Assembly: GCF_000092065.1 (NCBI RefSeq)
Contig: NC_009357.1
Coordinates: 434,001-498,000, forward strand
Reading direction: 5' to 3'
From: Ostreococcus lucimarinus CCE9901
Lineage: Eukaryota; Chlorophyta; Mamiellophyceae; Mamiellales; Bathycoccaceae
Length of the DNA: 64,000 nt
This document shows positions 49,996 to 61,221 of the stretch, in pieces. A program made the translations under genes and the position numbers. Numbering within the stretch: position 1 is the first letter of the stretch; each line of letters starts with the position of its first letter. The notes under the pieces are model-generated. The model had not been told where the DNA came from, did not search any database, and saw nothing but the letters and a program-made list of their open reading frames with translations.

Positions 49996-52900
49996 TTAAT
50001 TTTGCGATTGCGTGCTCATGAACAGCGCTGGATCGATCGCTAAGGGAGCGTCTGATTGGCTGTGATCAGTGAACGTGCGAACAAGCTGGGAACCAGGACG
50101 CGGAGAGAGCGTAGACGCAGTCTCGGCGGGGTCGTTGCTCGGCAAGAGGGCGGCGCGAGGCGTGGCGCCGGATTTGCGAGTCGTGCGCTGCTTCATGGAG
50201 TCCGAAGCTCGCTCGGTGACAACGTTCACGCGCATATTCGGCGGTTTGGGCAAGCTCGTTGACTTTGACCCGCTCGTTCGCGGTGAGCGATGAGGTGAAA
50301 CGCGGTTTCTGTCGAAACTGTTGCGCGGAGAGACGTGAGGAGAGATGTTTGGCGACTCGGGATCGCTAACGGCGGCAAACGCCGATGCGGCCATTTGGAG
50401 TTCAGCGTGAGGTTTGTTGACGTCGACGTCTGAAATTCGCCGTTCCTCCTTCGCTTTGTGCTTCCAGTTCGTGATGGCGGTGTTCGTGTACGCTTGTGCC
50501 TTTCGCACCGCAGCGTCCATCTGAGACAACGTCAAGCCGTGAGCCATCCACGAAGACACGCCTGGAGGTCGGAGGTGCATGTTGATTCGATGGTCTCGCG
50601 CGACGAGCTCGAGGTGCTTCTTCGTCGTCGTCGCCGTCAATGCGTTCAGAACGTCCGCGTACGATGGGTGATCCAGTCGTTCTGAGGCACTCTTTGACTT
50701 GCGCGAGTCAAACGGGTTCAATCGATCCCACAGCAAGCCGAAACTGCTCATGCCTCCATCGTGCGGCGTGAGATCGCGGAAGCTAATGAAATCTTTGTCT
50801 TCTACGTCCACAACGATCACAGTCTCGACTCCCATCTCTTTTCGCATCACGTCTACGGGAACGCTGTTCAGGTAGCCCCCGTCAACGAGTAACTCACCAT
50901 TCTCGTCGCGAACCGGAGGCAAGAGCCCGAGAACCGTCATCGACGCTCGAATACACCGCCAAAGACGTCCAGAAGTGTGCACATTCAAACACTGTTTGTT
51001 TAAATTTGTGCTACAGCAGAAAAAGTTCAGCCACAGATCTTCGATGGAGGTATCAGCGCCCACGGAACTCTTGATGATGGTGTCCAAGCCCTTGCCGCTA
51101 AAGAGCGAAAGCAGCGGGAGTGTGAGATCGGTGAGCAAATGATGAGGAGAGTTCAGAACGTGCATGTTGTTGCGAAGCATTGGGAGTATGTGCGATGTTG
51201 ATAATGTCCTAGCATACATCCCTGCTGTGAGCGTGCCTTGACTGGTGCCACCGATACAATCGATTGGAATTCCATTCTCCTCGAGCGCACGTAACGCGCC
51301 CAAATGAGCCAAACCACCGCCGCCTCCGCCGGTCAAGATCACGCCAACGCTATGTCCGGACACATACCTCGCGAGGCGTGACATGTCATCCCTCGACGCT
51401 AGTCTCACGTGATGATGGCGTTTGATTGTAGTTCTGTTTTCCTGCCAAGTCTTTGTTTGCGACGGCGTGCTTCCAGGCTCGTGAATTAGTACCAGTTCTG
51501 GACGTGCGCTGTTTCGTGTGCGCCAAAGTAGTCGTTGCTCGTACAGAAGCGGCATCTTATTCTCATGATTGCCGTGTGCCACGACTAATACACAATCCGC
51601 TTGGCTCGCACAAACTTTACTCCAACTTGATGCACGCGGATCCGCTTGGAGGACGATGAAACGATGCACTTCCTCTTGTTCTGCCATCCATCCAGTGAGC
51701 TTTGAACGGTAAAACAGGTTGTCTAGGCGATGAGTCGTTTCGTCAGCGAAAATTTCATCGATAACTGAACTCGTTAGCAGCAGTGTGGATCCAAACATGG
51801 AAAGCGCACTTTGAAGAGCGCTTGCAAACTCGTTGATTTGTGTGCGTGGGCCCGCAGGTATGAGGCAGATCGTCACGAGCTCAGCGAGCGAACGGTCGCC
51901 AGTTCGAAGGTTATTCTGCAGTTTGCAAGCGACGAGTTCAAGAAGTCGACTCGATACCTCAGAGTGATGCGCGTTGATCAGTTTCAGCGCTCCGTGCGAC
52001 ATTCTGACGAGTTCTGTATCGCGTGAAGTGACTGCAGTTGAGGAATACTTCCCATGCGCGAGTAAAGGCGCTTCTCCGATGGTATCGCCTCGACCGCGTT
52101 CCCGAATTATTTCATCTCCACTACTCGTGTGACGTGGAAACCGTAAACGCACGCGTCCACTGATGATGACAAACATACTTGTGGCATCTTCATTGGTCAT
52201 AAAGACGTGATCTCCGCTTCTCAGCCACACTCGATTGAGACCGAAGCCGATGAAATTACGAATGAGAACGCCAAGAGACGAAGACGTTTGACGGAGCAAA
52301 GAGATGTATGCCTCAGTTTCAGCTGTACACAAATGCTCGAGAACTTCTCCTGTTATGACGAGCATTTCACAATCTTCATCCGCCTGTTGGGTTTCTCTGA
52401 AGAGTGAGCGTGTCATAAAGTGCGCCGAACCGATCAACTGTAACGCTCGCACCGGCTTCCCACGCAGCCCGTCGCCTTTCGGCCATGGAATGGCTTCCCG
52501 CGCAATCGATCCCTTCAGAAGGATGTAAAACGCATCCGTAGAATCTCCTTCGGCAAAAATAATCTCACCCTTTTTTATTTGTTTGCGTGCGCAATACTTC
52601 TCCACGGTCGGTAAGTGCTCCAAGAAATCTGAATTTGCGAGCGAGCATGCGTCGTCCGCCTCAGGTTGACCGCGAAGCGATTGCCGAGGCATGCCAAGAA
52701 AATCAATCAGCGAAAACTGCGCCACGCGCCACAATCGCGCGATCGCTTGTTGCAAATACAGCTGCAAAGTGTGCGGATGCTTTCGAACGAAGTCTAAGAA
52801 GATGCGCTGTGAGACTCGCACTACCTTTGCCCCGCCCTGCATGGTGATGCAACTCACGCTTCGTCTCGCGCTGTCGAGGATGTCTATATCTCCCACCGAC

Positions 52901-53348
52901 TCTCCCTCTTGTAAAATATTCGTCATCACAGGTGGCGCTCCATTCGTCGGTTGCAAATACACTCCCACCGATCCCTCGACGACGACGTATATCCCACTCG
53001 AACTATCGTCTCCTTGCCGAAAAAGCACTTCATTCGGCGCCAACACCTCCTCCTCCGACGCCTCAAACAGCTCTCTCGACAACTCCAACTCTAACACGCT
53101 AAAAAACTTCGTACTCGCGAAAAAATTAGGCGTGTTCTCATCGTTCACGTCTTCTCCACTCGCGCTCGCGAAAAACTGTCCCGACGTCCGCGACCCCTCC
53201 AGGTCGCCCTCGTCGCTCCAAAATTCATCCTCTCGACTCGTCGAGCTGCTCATCCCGCGCTGACTCTCGCGCGATCCGAACGACCCAACGCGCAGGACTT
53301 CCGCGCTGTCTCCACCGTCCACGCGCACGCCTCGTCGATTGCGTCCTC

Positions 53349-53385
<37 letters not shown>

Positions 53386-53541
53386 TTCCTCAGCCGCGTC
53401 ACCGCCGTCGTCGCGCGCGAACGCGACGTCCCACGCCTTTTTCACCGCGCACGCCGTCGCGACCGCGCTCGCGGCGTACCCCATCGCTCGCGCCGCGCGT
53501 CGTCCCCGCCCCGCGCCCGCGACGCCGCCATCCCGCGCCAT
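49996..53541 (-). CDS. NTE-like phospholipase: cyclic-nucleotide-binding domains plus patatin
   Basis: 1181 aa. A short N-terminal hydrophobic stretch (MGYAASAVATACAVKK) may anchor the protein. Three cyclic-nucleotide-binding-like domains follow (about 120-560; LFRQGDDSSSGIYVVVEGSV, IIFAEGDSTDAFYILLKGS and SGDHVFMTNEDATSMFVII). The patatin domain has an oxyanion GVILTGGGGGGLAHLGAL, nucleophile GGTSQG (about residue 767) and catalytic Asp in VDGGYLNSVP (about 883). This is the PNPLA6/7 neuropathy target esterase layout, a lysophospholipase acting on phosphatidylcholine at the ER. A poly-Thr tract is encoded by a GTC repeat. It is divergent from PPIP5K. Confidence 0.92.
53351..53384. repeat. 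GTC trinucleotide repeat, 11 units
   Basis: Perfect (GTC)n in the coding sequence, encoding an 11-residue Thr tract near residue 55-65 of the NTE-like protein. A likely length-polymorphic site. Confidence 0.9.
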
Positions 53542-53628
53542 GTCGTCGACGAATGCGGGGAATCGCGTCCTAACGACCGGGACGGCGGCCCGCCCGCCCG
53601 AAGCGTCATTCCCAGACGGACGCGCGCG

Positions 53629-56600
53629 ATGTCCGAACACGCGGCGCCGACGCGCGACGCGCGGAAGCAAAGCTCGCGCTCGGGCGCGTCGAGCGCGTCC
53701 AAGCACCCGATCGTCACGCTGGGCGTGTGCGCGATGGATAAAAAGTCGCGCTCGAGCGCGATGCGAGAGATCCTGACGCGGATCGAATCGTTCGGGGAGT
53801 TTGAGATTGTGATATTCGGGGACGAGTGCGTGGTGAACGAACCGGTGGAAAATTGGCCCAAGGTGGACGCGCTGATCGCGTTCTACAGCAATGGGTTTCC
53901 GTTGCAAAAGGTGGAGCGGTACGTGGAGATGCACAAGCCCTTTGTGGTGAACGAGCCGAACGACCAGTGGACGCTGCTGGATCGGAGATTGGTGTATAAG
54001 CGGTTGCAGGAACACGATATTCCAGTGCCGAATCACGTGGTGGTGAATCGTAACGATTACATCAAGAAGGGGGCGCTCAGGAAGAAGCCGAAGGGGGATG
54101 AAGTGGCGTTGCCCGATCAACCGACGTTCGAGCCAAAGAATTTCTCACAGGACGAAGAGTACGTGGAAATCAACGGGAAAAGGATATATAAGCCCTTTGT
54201 GGAGAAGCCGGCGAACGCGGAGGATCATAACATTTTTATCTACTACCCACACAGCGTCGGTGGGGGGTACAAGCGCTTGTTTCGGAAGATTGGTAATCAA
54301 TCGAGTCAGTACTACCCTCCTCCTGAAACCACCGCGGCGGGCGAGTTGTCTTACGCCCCGGTTCGGGAGACGACATCTTTCATTTACGAAGATTTCATGT
54401 CAACGAACGGTACAGATGTAAAAGTGTATACTGTTGGTCCGAATTACGCCCACGCCGAAGCTAGAAAGAGTCCAGTCGTCGATGGAAGAGTGCAGAGAGA
54501 CGAGAGCGGCAAGGAGGTGCGTTACCCGGTATTGTTGACGCCAGAGGAGAAAGAAATCGCACGCCGTGTGTGTATAGCGTTTGGGCAGCGAGTTTGTGGA
54601 TTTGATTTACTTCGTGCGAAAGGTCGAAGCTACGTTTGTGACGTCAATGGATGGAGTTTTGTGAAAAACTCCAAAAAATACTATGACGACGCTTCGGTGT
54701 GCTTGCGAGCGATGATTTTGAAAGCCGTAGCGCCGAATCACTTTAGCACTCAGCCTGCTCAAAAAGCCGCGGCATCGGCTAGTGTTGAAGAGCCTGATAT
54801 CATTTTAGATGGTAATGATGCCGAATTGAAGGAAACCAGACTCGAGAAGGCGCCATCACCCAAGGAACCGCCTGAGGAGTTGCGCGCCGTACTCGGCGTC
54901 ATTCGGCACGGCGATCGCACGCCCAAGCAAAAGATGAAACTGAGAGTGAAAAATCGTGAACTTCTTGATCTCATGCTTCGATGCACGAACGGTCGAACTC
55001 GCAAGCAAGCTAAATTGAAGACGCCTCAGACATTGCAAGAACTCTTGAATATTTGCAGGGACATTTACAAAAGTTTGTCTAAGCAAACCTTGGCGCCGAA
55101 AGACGAGGAGGGACATGAAGAGGCGCAAGAAGAACTCGAAGCGTGGAAACAAGTAGTGTCGATTCTCGAAGAAGGAGGACACTTTAGTGGTATCAATCGT
55201 AAAGCGCAGCTCAAACCTCTTGAGTGGGAGACAATCGATGCTGGAACGCTAGACTCTCACACAGAAAAAGTCACCGAGGCTCTCCTCATCATCAAGTTCG
55301 GCGGTGTTTTGACTTATTTGGGTAAATATCAAGCCGAAACACTCGGTAAGGCATTTAGAGTACGAATGTATCCTCGTGGTAACTATTACGGCTCGGACGC
55401 TGATGGTTTACTGAGATTACATTCAACCTATCGCCACGATTTGAAGATTTACTCCTCCGATGAAGGTCGAGTGCAGATCACTGCTGCAGCTTTTGCGAAA
55501 GGTTTACTCGCCCTCGATACCCATCATGGACAGCTCACGCCGATTCTCGCTTCTCTCGTTACCAAAGATGCAAAGTTGTTGGATTTCGTGACTCATTACG
55601 TGGAAGAGGACATCTTACACTCAAAGCACAAGCTGTTCACGGCGATGACATACAAGCCAGATGCACAGCTGAATGACAAAAAGCCGACCGAAGAAGAAAT
55701 TGGGGGATTGTCGCAGACCTTGCGATTTGCTTCGCTGAATAAATTCAAGGTGGTGACACAAATGGTTATGGCTGCGCATCGCTTTCAAAGCGCTGGCGAA
55801 TCATCCCACCACGATACGACTCAAAAAGCTGTCACGCTTTCAACCAATCTCATGGGTGTACCGAAGCAGCCACTCAAGAAACTCGAAATGCTGTATGAAC
55901 TCACGAAATCAATTTCGGTGCAGCTTAGAACGATGCTTTCTAGCCACCAAGTGCGATATGATTCCGATTCCGGCACTAGAATCAACTGGGCCGACACGCA
56001 TTCCGCCGTCGCCCCACGTGGTTCACTTCCAAAAGGAGGTATTCAACAGCTTAAAACCATGATCGTTCCCGCTGGCGGTGAGTCCTTTTTGCTCATGTAT
56101 TCCAGATGGAAAAAGTTAGAGCAAGATCTTTACCATTCGCGTAAAGCTAGGTTTGACATCTCGAAAGTACCAGACGTCTACGACGCGGTAAAATACGATG
56201 CCATTCATAACGAACATTTGGCTTTAGAGGGACTCGAGGCGTTGTACGAAATCGCGAAAGAGCTAGCAGATTGCATTGTTCCGAATGAATACGGTACGAC
56301 GGCTTCGAGCAAGCTACGAATTGGGGGCACCGTTGCCAACAGCTTGATTGCAAAATTGCTAAGCGATTTGAACAACACTCGCGAGGAATCTTTCGCCGTC
56401 GAAAGCGGTGGAATGTCATCGAATGAAATGCGCCGTGTTTCTATCAGCGAAAAGATACCGGTTTTAAATGAAGAAGACGAGGCCGAAACGATCGACGAAG
56501 AGACTGAGCGAGAACGTGAGGAGCAGGAAGAAGAAGAGGAAGAGCTGAACACGACTCGATTGAATTTGCGATACGCCACGGCGCACGGTGTGCATAGCCC

Positions 56601-57363
56601 ATTCAGACACGTGCGCACGCGGCTTTATTTCACCTCTGAATCTCACTTGCATTCGCTCATCAATGTACTTCAGTACGCGCACCTGGACAAGCCTCGAGAA
56701 GATCGCGAGCGAGGTCGCTCTCCGTATCACACCGAACATAGCGAAAGCGACGTCGATGCAAAGGGTCCGACGAAACGCACTTCTACGAAGGGAAGCTCGC
56801 GCGCGAGCAGGGTACCGCCCGGTTTGCCGCTAGGGAGCCCGAAAAAGGAAGAGGATGCTACCAGCGCAAACTCAAGCGTGAGTGCTACGAATGAAACCGT
56901 CAGGCCTTCGCTCATCGACGATGCCTTGGGAGCGTTGTTTAAGCGCGAGAAGGAGCTCGATTATCTTACCCACATCGTGTTTAGAATGTTCGAACGTTTC
57001 CATGTTCCTCCGTCAGATCCTCGACGCTTTCGGATTGAAATTTTGTTCTCCAACGGCGTCAGTTTACACCCGTTTAAGACCAATGCCATCGAACTTTTCG
57101 ACAGCAGCGCTAGGAACGGTGTAGCAGATGAAGACGAGGAGATGATATCTGATGATTTGCTCAAAGAAATACAGATTCAAAACGATAAAATCATGCCTGG
57201 ACAGGATTATCTCACTCTTAGCACCATGGAAGAGTACTTGGTAAACTACAATCGACGCTGGAACAAGGGAGGGGATTCAGCCGATGGCACGCCCGGGAAA
57301 GGCGCGAGGAGCTCGAGTGTTGGCAGCGAGCGAATCAGGGCGGGAAAGAACCTCTTTACTTGA
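53629..57363 (+). CDS. VIP1: Diphosphoinositol pentakisphosphate kinase (PPIP5K/VIP1)
   Basis: 1244 aa, single exon. The ATP-grasp kinase half starts at PIVTLGVCAMDKKSRS and includes FVVNEPNDQWTLLDRR, KPFVEKPANAEDHNIFIYYP and VKVYTVGPNYAHAEARKSP. The histidine-phosphatase half has RAVLGVIRHGDRTPKQKMK (about residue 425) and the late LHPFKTNAIELF-type region. The kinase makes 1-InsP7 and InsP8, which SPX-domain proteins sense in phosphate signalling; the phosphatase half reverses this. An acidic insertion with a Glu run (EEEEEE) and a basic Ser-rich linker sit in the second half. Start codon is 87 bp from the divergent NTE-like gene. Confidence 0.96.
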   Translation: MSEHAAPTRDARKQSSRSGASSASKHPIVTLGVCAMDKKSRSSAMREILTRIESFGEFEIVIFGDECVVNEPVENWPKVDALIAFYSNGFPLQKVERYVEMHKPFVVNEPNDQWTLLDRRLVYKRLQEHDIPVPNHVVVNRNDYIKKGALRKKPKGDEVALPDQPTFEPKNFSQDEEYVEINGKRIYKPFVEKPANAEDHNIFIYYPHSVGGGYKRLFRKIGNQSSQYYPPPETTAAGELSYAPVRETTSFIYEDFMSTNGTDVKVYTVGPNYAHAEARKSPVVDGRVQRDESGKEVRYPVLLTPEEKEIARRVCIAFGQRVCGFDLLRAKGRSYVCDVNGWSFVKNSKKYYDDASVCLRAMILKAVAPNHFSTQPAQKAAASASVEEPDIILDGNDAELKETRLEKAPSPKEPPEELRAVLGVIRHGDRTPKQKMKLRVKNRELLDLMLRCTNGRTRKQAKLKTPQTLQELLNICRDIYKSLSKQTLAPKDEEGHEEAQEELEAWKQVVSILEEGGHFSGINRKAQLKPLEWETIDAGTLDSHTEKVTEALLIIKFGGVLTYLGKYQAETLGKAFRVRMYPRGNYYGSDADGLLRLHSTYRHDLKIYSSDEGRVQITAAAFAKGLLALDTHHGQLTPILASLVTKDAKLLDFVTHYVEEDILHSKHKLFTAMTYKPDAQLNDKKPTEEEIGGLSQTLRFASLNKFKVVTQMVMAAHRFQSAGESSHHDTTQKAVTLSTNLMGVPKQPLKKLEMLYELTKSISVQLRTMLSSHQVRYDSDSGTRINWADTHSAVAPRGSLPKGGIQQLKTMIVPAGGESFLLMYSRWKKLEQDLYHSRKARFDISKVPDVYDAVKYDAIHNEHLALEGLEALYEIAKELADCIVPNEYGTTASSKLRIGGTVANSLIAKLLSDLNNTREESFAVESGGMSSNEMRRVSISEKIPVLNEEDEAETIDEETEREREEQEEEEEELNTTRLNLRYATAHGVHSPFRHVRTRLYFTSESHLHSLINVLQYAHLDKPREDRERGRSPYHTEHSESDVDAKGPTKRTSTKGSSRASRVPPGLPLGSPKKEEDATSANSSVSATNETVRPSLIDDALGALFKREKELDYLTHIVFRMFERFHVPPSDPRRFRIEILFSNGVSLHPFKTNAIELFDSSARNGVADEDEEMISDDLLKEIQIQNDKIMPGQDYLTLSTMEEYLVNYNRRWNKGGDSADGTPGKGARSSSVGSERIRAGKNLFT

Positions 57364-57509
57364 GCGTGCAGTAGCAACATAGCCAATATTGTTTAAAACG
57401 CTAAATAAATCAAATGTGGAGATAGGCAAAAGCAGGGGAAAGGCGATCAGCTTTAATTGGAACCTCGCTTCGCAGCGACGTTTCAAAACGAGTCGTCATA
57501 ATTTATAAT

Positions 57510-58994
57510 TTAATCACCGTTCTCCCACACGAGCATGGTGCGCTTGCCGACCATGACATCGACGAGTTGTCCAAGACGCGTGAACACGGACTCTTGCACG
57601 TAGGGGACACCATACTTCTCGCACACAGCCTTGACGCGCGGCTGCATGTTTTGGTACGCGCGCATGGACATGTCCGGGAACATGTGGTGCTCGATTTGGT
57701 AGTTCAACCAGCCGTGCATGAAATCGTTCGCATCGCCGCCAGTCTTGAAGTTCGCGGAGCCGATCACCGCGCGGAGGTAGAAATCATCCGAACGAGGCTT
57801 CGTTTCCGTCTCGAATCGGTAGATGTCGTCGCCGACGTGGTTGGTGGCGATGATGATGAACGAGTGAACGTTCGTCATAACGTCCGCGAGGACGGAAGTC
57901 ATGAACCAGGCGAGCGCAGCCTTCGGGCCGCCGATGGCGTAGCCAATCGCCGGCAGTGCGGCGAAAGACCAGAGCGCGTATGGAGCGAAGCACTTGATGG
58001 TTTCAGACACAGCAGCAAACTCGCCCTTGAACGCGCCTTGAGCGACCGTGAGAACGGTTGACGGAAGGCTGCCAGTCTTGAACGGGTTTGGCTTGGAGTT
58101 ACCAGCCTTGGCGGCTTCACGCTCCTTACGCGCGAGAAGTTCCTTCAACGTGTTCGGCGCGTAGTAAAACCACTTCCAGACGAGCGCGAGACCAGCGACT
58201 TGGAGATAACGCGACACCATCGGGGTGTTACCTTCGCGGAGCTCTTGCATGTTGCGCTCAACGAGATCCGGATCCGCATCTTCGCCGAGTTGATAATGGT
58301 GCAAGTGGTTGTGTTCTACGTCCCACGCCTCTGGGAGCATCCAATCCATCCAATCGGTGCATCGTCGCCACAAACCGCGCGCAAACTTTCTGCGGTGGAA
58401 TCGACCAGTGACTTCCCCGTTCGTGCTCTGCGCCGCGTTGTAACCACCGTGGCACGTGTGGTGACCGACCATAGTCCATCTCGCGCAAATCGCAGTCGAC
58501 ATCATGAACGCCGCGATCGGATTCATCCCGTTCAACCAAGCCGGCATGTTCAAACCCACCATCGGCATCGCCGTCAGCGCCGCCAACCCGCCAAAGTAGC
58601 ACAGGTTCGCCCACGTCAAAATCTTCTTCAAGTGCTTCACATCCTCCTCGAAGTGTTCCGGCGCCTTGAATTCCTTCTCTATCGCGCGCATTTCCGCCGC
58701 CCATCCCGCGAGATCGAGGTTCTCACGCCACTTCCCCGTCTCGTTGTACGTCATCGTCGTCATCGTCGCCAGAGAGTCAGAGCCGCTCGCCGCGCCGTCG
58801 ATCGCGATCGCCTTGTTCGCGCACGCATTCGCCCCGCGGTTCACGTCCCGCGTCGCGTTCGCGGAGATCGCACCAGCGCGCGCGATCGCGCGCGGCGTTT
58901 GCGCGACGCGTTGACGCGTCGTCGTCGCGCGCGCGCCGTTCGCGCGCGCCGCGGTCGGGCGCGCCGTCAACGTTCGCATCGCGAACGCGCTCAT
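57510..58994 (-). CDS. Plastid-targeted fatty-acid desaturase of front-end type, no cytochrome b5
   Basis: 494 aa. The N-terminal 60 residues (Ala/Arg/Thr-rich) look like a plastid transit peptide. Three histidine boxes are visible: GHHTCHGGYN (about residue 175), HNHLHH (about 225) and QIEHH (about 430). The glutamine in the third box is the mark of front-end desaturases, but no HPGG cytochrome b5 domain is fused. Four hydrophobic stretches (for example LCYFGGLAALTAMPMVGL) fit membrane spans. It should desaturate acyl chains on membrane lipid using a separate donor such as ferredoxin or free b5. Regiospecificity cannot be read from sequence. Confidence 0.85.
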   Translation of the reverse strand: MSAFAMRTLTARPTAARANGARATTTRQRVAQTPRAIARAGAISANATRDVNRGANACANKAIAIDGAASGSDSLATMTTMTYNETGKWRENLDLAGWAAEMRAIEKEFKAPEHFEEDVKHLKKILTWANLCYFGGLAALTAMPMVGLNMPAWLNGMNPIAAFMMSTAICARWTMVGHHTCHGGYNAAQSTNGEVTGRFHRRKFARGLWRRCTDWMDWMLPEAWDVEHNHLHHYQLGEDADPDLVERNMQELREGNTPMVSRYLQVAGLALVWKWFYYAPNTLKELLARKEREAAKAGNSKPNPFKTGSLPSTVLTVAQGAFKGEFAAVSETIKCFAPYALWSFAALPAIGYAIGGPKAALAWFMTSVLADVMTNVHSFIIIATNHVGDDIYRFETETKPRSDDFYLRAVIGSANFKTGGDANDFMHGWLNYQIEHHMFPDMSMRAYQNMQPRVKAVCEKYGVPYVQESVFTRLGQLVDVMVGKRTMLVWENGD

Positions 58995-59570
58995 CGTCGT
59001 CTGTGCGGCGTTCGAGATCGAACGTGCGATCGCGGGCGTTGACGAAGGCGTCTTCGTCGTCGGCTTCGCGCGCGGGCGTCGGTCGGACGCGTCGCTGTGC
59101 CGCGCGAGCGTCGGCGGCGGGGCGCCAATCTTATCTCGGCGCGCGCGTGACGTCGTCGTCGTTCGATTTAATGGGTAGTCGGTGTGTTCGTATGCGTGCA
59201 CGCGGGCACTGTTTTTTTTCGGACATACGGGTCAGTCATTATCAGTTGTGTGCTGTTTATGTAAATACCCGGAATCGACGTCATTGGGTATAAGTCCGAA
59301 TGTCCGATTTTGCGGCTGAGGACGGAGTGATGGATGTAAATTTGAACCGATGGTGATGAAACTCCGCGAAATCACGCGTAATCAACGGTCGAAAATGGCT
59401 AGACGCCGCGCGCGCGGGCGCGCCGTGTCGGTCCGGCCGCAAAGATATGATTCAAAGTCTCGGTCGGTCGCGCGGCGGAGAGCGCGGGGAGGAAGTCTGG
59501 CTCGCGCGCGCGAAGGATCGCGCGCGAGAAAACTGTTTGCTTGTAAATAATCGTGGTGGTGATGATATTA
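58995..59570. other. Intergenic: desaturase promoter and SufS 3' region
   Basis: 576 bp without a credible gene. It holds a degenerate element A (ACTGTTTGCTTGTAA, 59532-59546), an ACTGTTTTTTTT run near 59208 and a GCGTCGGTCGGACGCG patch (59086-59101) close to element B. Confidence 0.4.
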
Positions 59571-60944
59571 TTATTCTTCAAACTCGGCGAAGAACGCGAT
59601 TGTGGATGTCAAGGCGTCGATGAAGGCGTCGACGTCGCTCGGGAGGTTGTAAAAGTAGAGGCTGGCGCGAGCGCTCCCGGGAACGTCGAGGTAACGGTGG
59701 AGGGGCTGAGTGCAGTGGTGACCGCTGCGACACGCGATTCCCGCTTGGTCTAGTAAGGTGCAAAGGTCGTTGGCGTGAATGCCGTCGACGTTGAAAGCGC
59801 AAAGCGAGGCTCGGCCGCGCGCGGGCGGAGGGCCGTATATCGTCACTCCAGGGACGGCGGAGAGCTTTTCGTACAGGTACGTCCCGATCTCGATCTCGTA
59901 GTCGTGGATTCTATCCATGCCTATTTTTGTGAGGTAGTCGCACGCCTCGCCCAAGGCAATGGCCTCAGCTATCGCGGGCGTCCCAGCCTCGAACCGTGAC
60001 GGAGGTTCGGCGTACGTGCTCTTTTCGAGGTACACGTCGGCGATCATCTCGCCGCCTCCCATCCACGGCGGCATGGTCTCTAAGACGTCCATACGACCCC
60101 ACAAAAATCCGATACCAGTCGGTCCGCACATTTTGTGCGAGCTACCCACGATCCAATCCGCACCGAGCGCTTGCACGTCCACCTTCATGTGCGGCAAGCT
60201 TTGGCACGCGTCGAGAAGCACCTTGGCGCCGACGCCTCGAGCGAGATCGATAATTTCCTTCACTGGTGCCACACCACCGGTGACATTACTCACGTGCGCC
60301 GTCGTGATGAGCCTCGTCTTTTCGTTCACCAAAGAGCGAAGCTGATCCATGTCCAGTTCCTGCGTATCCTTCGTCAATTCAACGAATTTCAACACGCACC
60401 CCGTCCGCTCAGCGAGCAGTTGCCACGGGACGATATTTGAGTGGTGCTCTAAAACGCTCAAAATTATCTCGTCACCGGCTTTGATGTGCTTGGTCCCCCA
60501 CGTGTTGGCCACCAGATTGATCGCCTCGCTCGCGTTTCTCGTGAAGACGATTTCCCTATCCGTCGTCGCGTTGACAAACGCCGCCACCTTTCTCCGCGAC
60601 AACTCGTACGCATCCGTGGCCTTGCTGCTCAGATAGTGCACCCCTCGATGGACATTGGAGTTATAATCCTTGTAGTAAAACATGTGCGCGTCGACGACTT
60701 GATTCGGCTTCTGGGACGTCGCCGCGTTGTCCAGATACACCAGCTGGGCGCCTGACTCTGTCTTTTGGTCGAGAATCGGAAAGTCTCCTCGTGTTTCCTC
60801 CCCCAGCGTCGACGTCGGCGCTTTCACCGCCGTCGCCGACGACGCAGCGCGTCGAACGCTCGCCGTCCGTTGCGTCGGCGAGACGCGGCGTCGCGGAGAC
60901 GACGTGGACGCGAACGCGGCGCGCGTGACGCCGGCCGCCGACAT
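59571..60944 (-). CDS. NFS2: Chloroplast cysteine desulfurase SufS/NFS2
   Basis: 457 aa. A Ser/Ala/Arg-rich transit peptide of about 45 residues precedes a class V aminotransferase fold: [34 protein letters not shown], and the PLP lysine in [17 protein letters not shown] (about residue 270). The catalytic Cys lies in the group II-type motif [13 protein letters not shown] (about 403). It releases sulfur from cysteine, with SufE, for Fe-S cluster assembly in the plastid. The CATG at its start also forms an ATG on the opposite strand, which I do not treat as a gene. Confidence 0.96.
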   Translation of the reverse strand: MSAAGVTRAAFASTSSPRRRVSPTQRTASVRRAASSATAVKAPTSTLGEETRGDFPILDQKTESGAQLVYLDNAATSQKPNQVVDAHMFYYKDYNSNVHRGVHYLSSKATDAYELSRRKVAAFVNATTDREIVFTRNASEAINLVANTWGTKHIKAGDEIILSVLEHHSNIVPWQLLAERTGCVLKFVELTKDTQELDMDQLRSLVNEKTRLITTAHVSNVTGGVAPVKEIIDLARGVGAKVLLDACQSLPHMKVDVQALGADWIVGSSHKMCGPTGIGFLWGRMDVLETMPPWMGGGEMIADVYLEKSTYAEPPSRFEAGTPAIAEAIALGEACDYLTKIGMDRIHDYEIEIGTYLYEKLSAVPGVTIYGPPPARGRASLCAFNVDGIHANDLCTLLDQAGIACRSGHHCTQPLHRYLDVPGSARASLYFYNLPSDVDAFIDALTSTIAFFAEFEE

Positions 60945-61221
60945 GGGTGACGTCTTCGATTACGCGCTCGGTTCGCGCCTCGTGCGCGCGCTCGTGCCGA
61001 TGATGACTCGCGGGCGGGCGGGCGATCGGCGGTAACGCGTGCCGACCCGCGGTTTCGCGACGCACCGACGAGCGAACGCTGAGGTGTGCGGTGGGCGACG
61101 AAGAGAAGAACGTTTCTGAAGGGTGGCGACGCCGCACCCGAGTGGGTCTCGGATACAATGTTTTCGTCGAGAACGCGGGCTAAGACGCTCTGATGCGTCG
61201 TGAATCGTGAACCATGTGCGA
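60945..61221. other. Intergenic: SufS promoter side
   Basis: 277 bp. A short plus-strand frame ending at 61181-61183 reads coding-like for about 25 codons, but no convincing start or intron ties it together. No element A or B is present. Confidence 0.35.

Noticed and set aside
53351-53384. GTC repeat considered as a mobile or CRISPR-like repeat
   Set aside because: Simple in-frame microsatellite encoding poly-Thr; no spacers or flanking duplications.
60943-61183. Possible small plus-strand gene starting [13 protein letters not shown] with a spliced second exon
   Set aside because: Its ATG overlaps the SufS ATG on the other strand, there is no CTGAC branch site, and the joined product of about 38 residues matches nothing I know.
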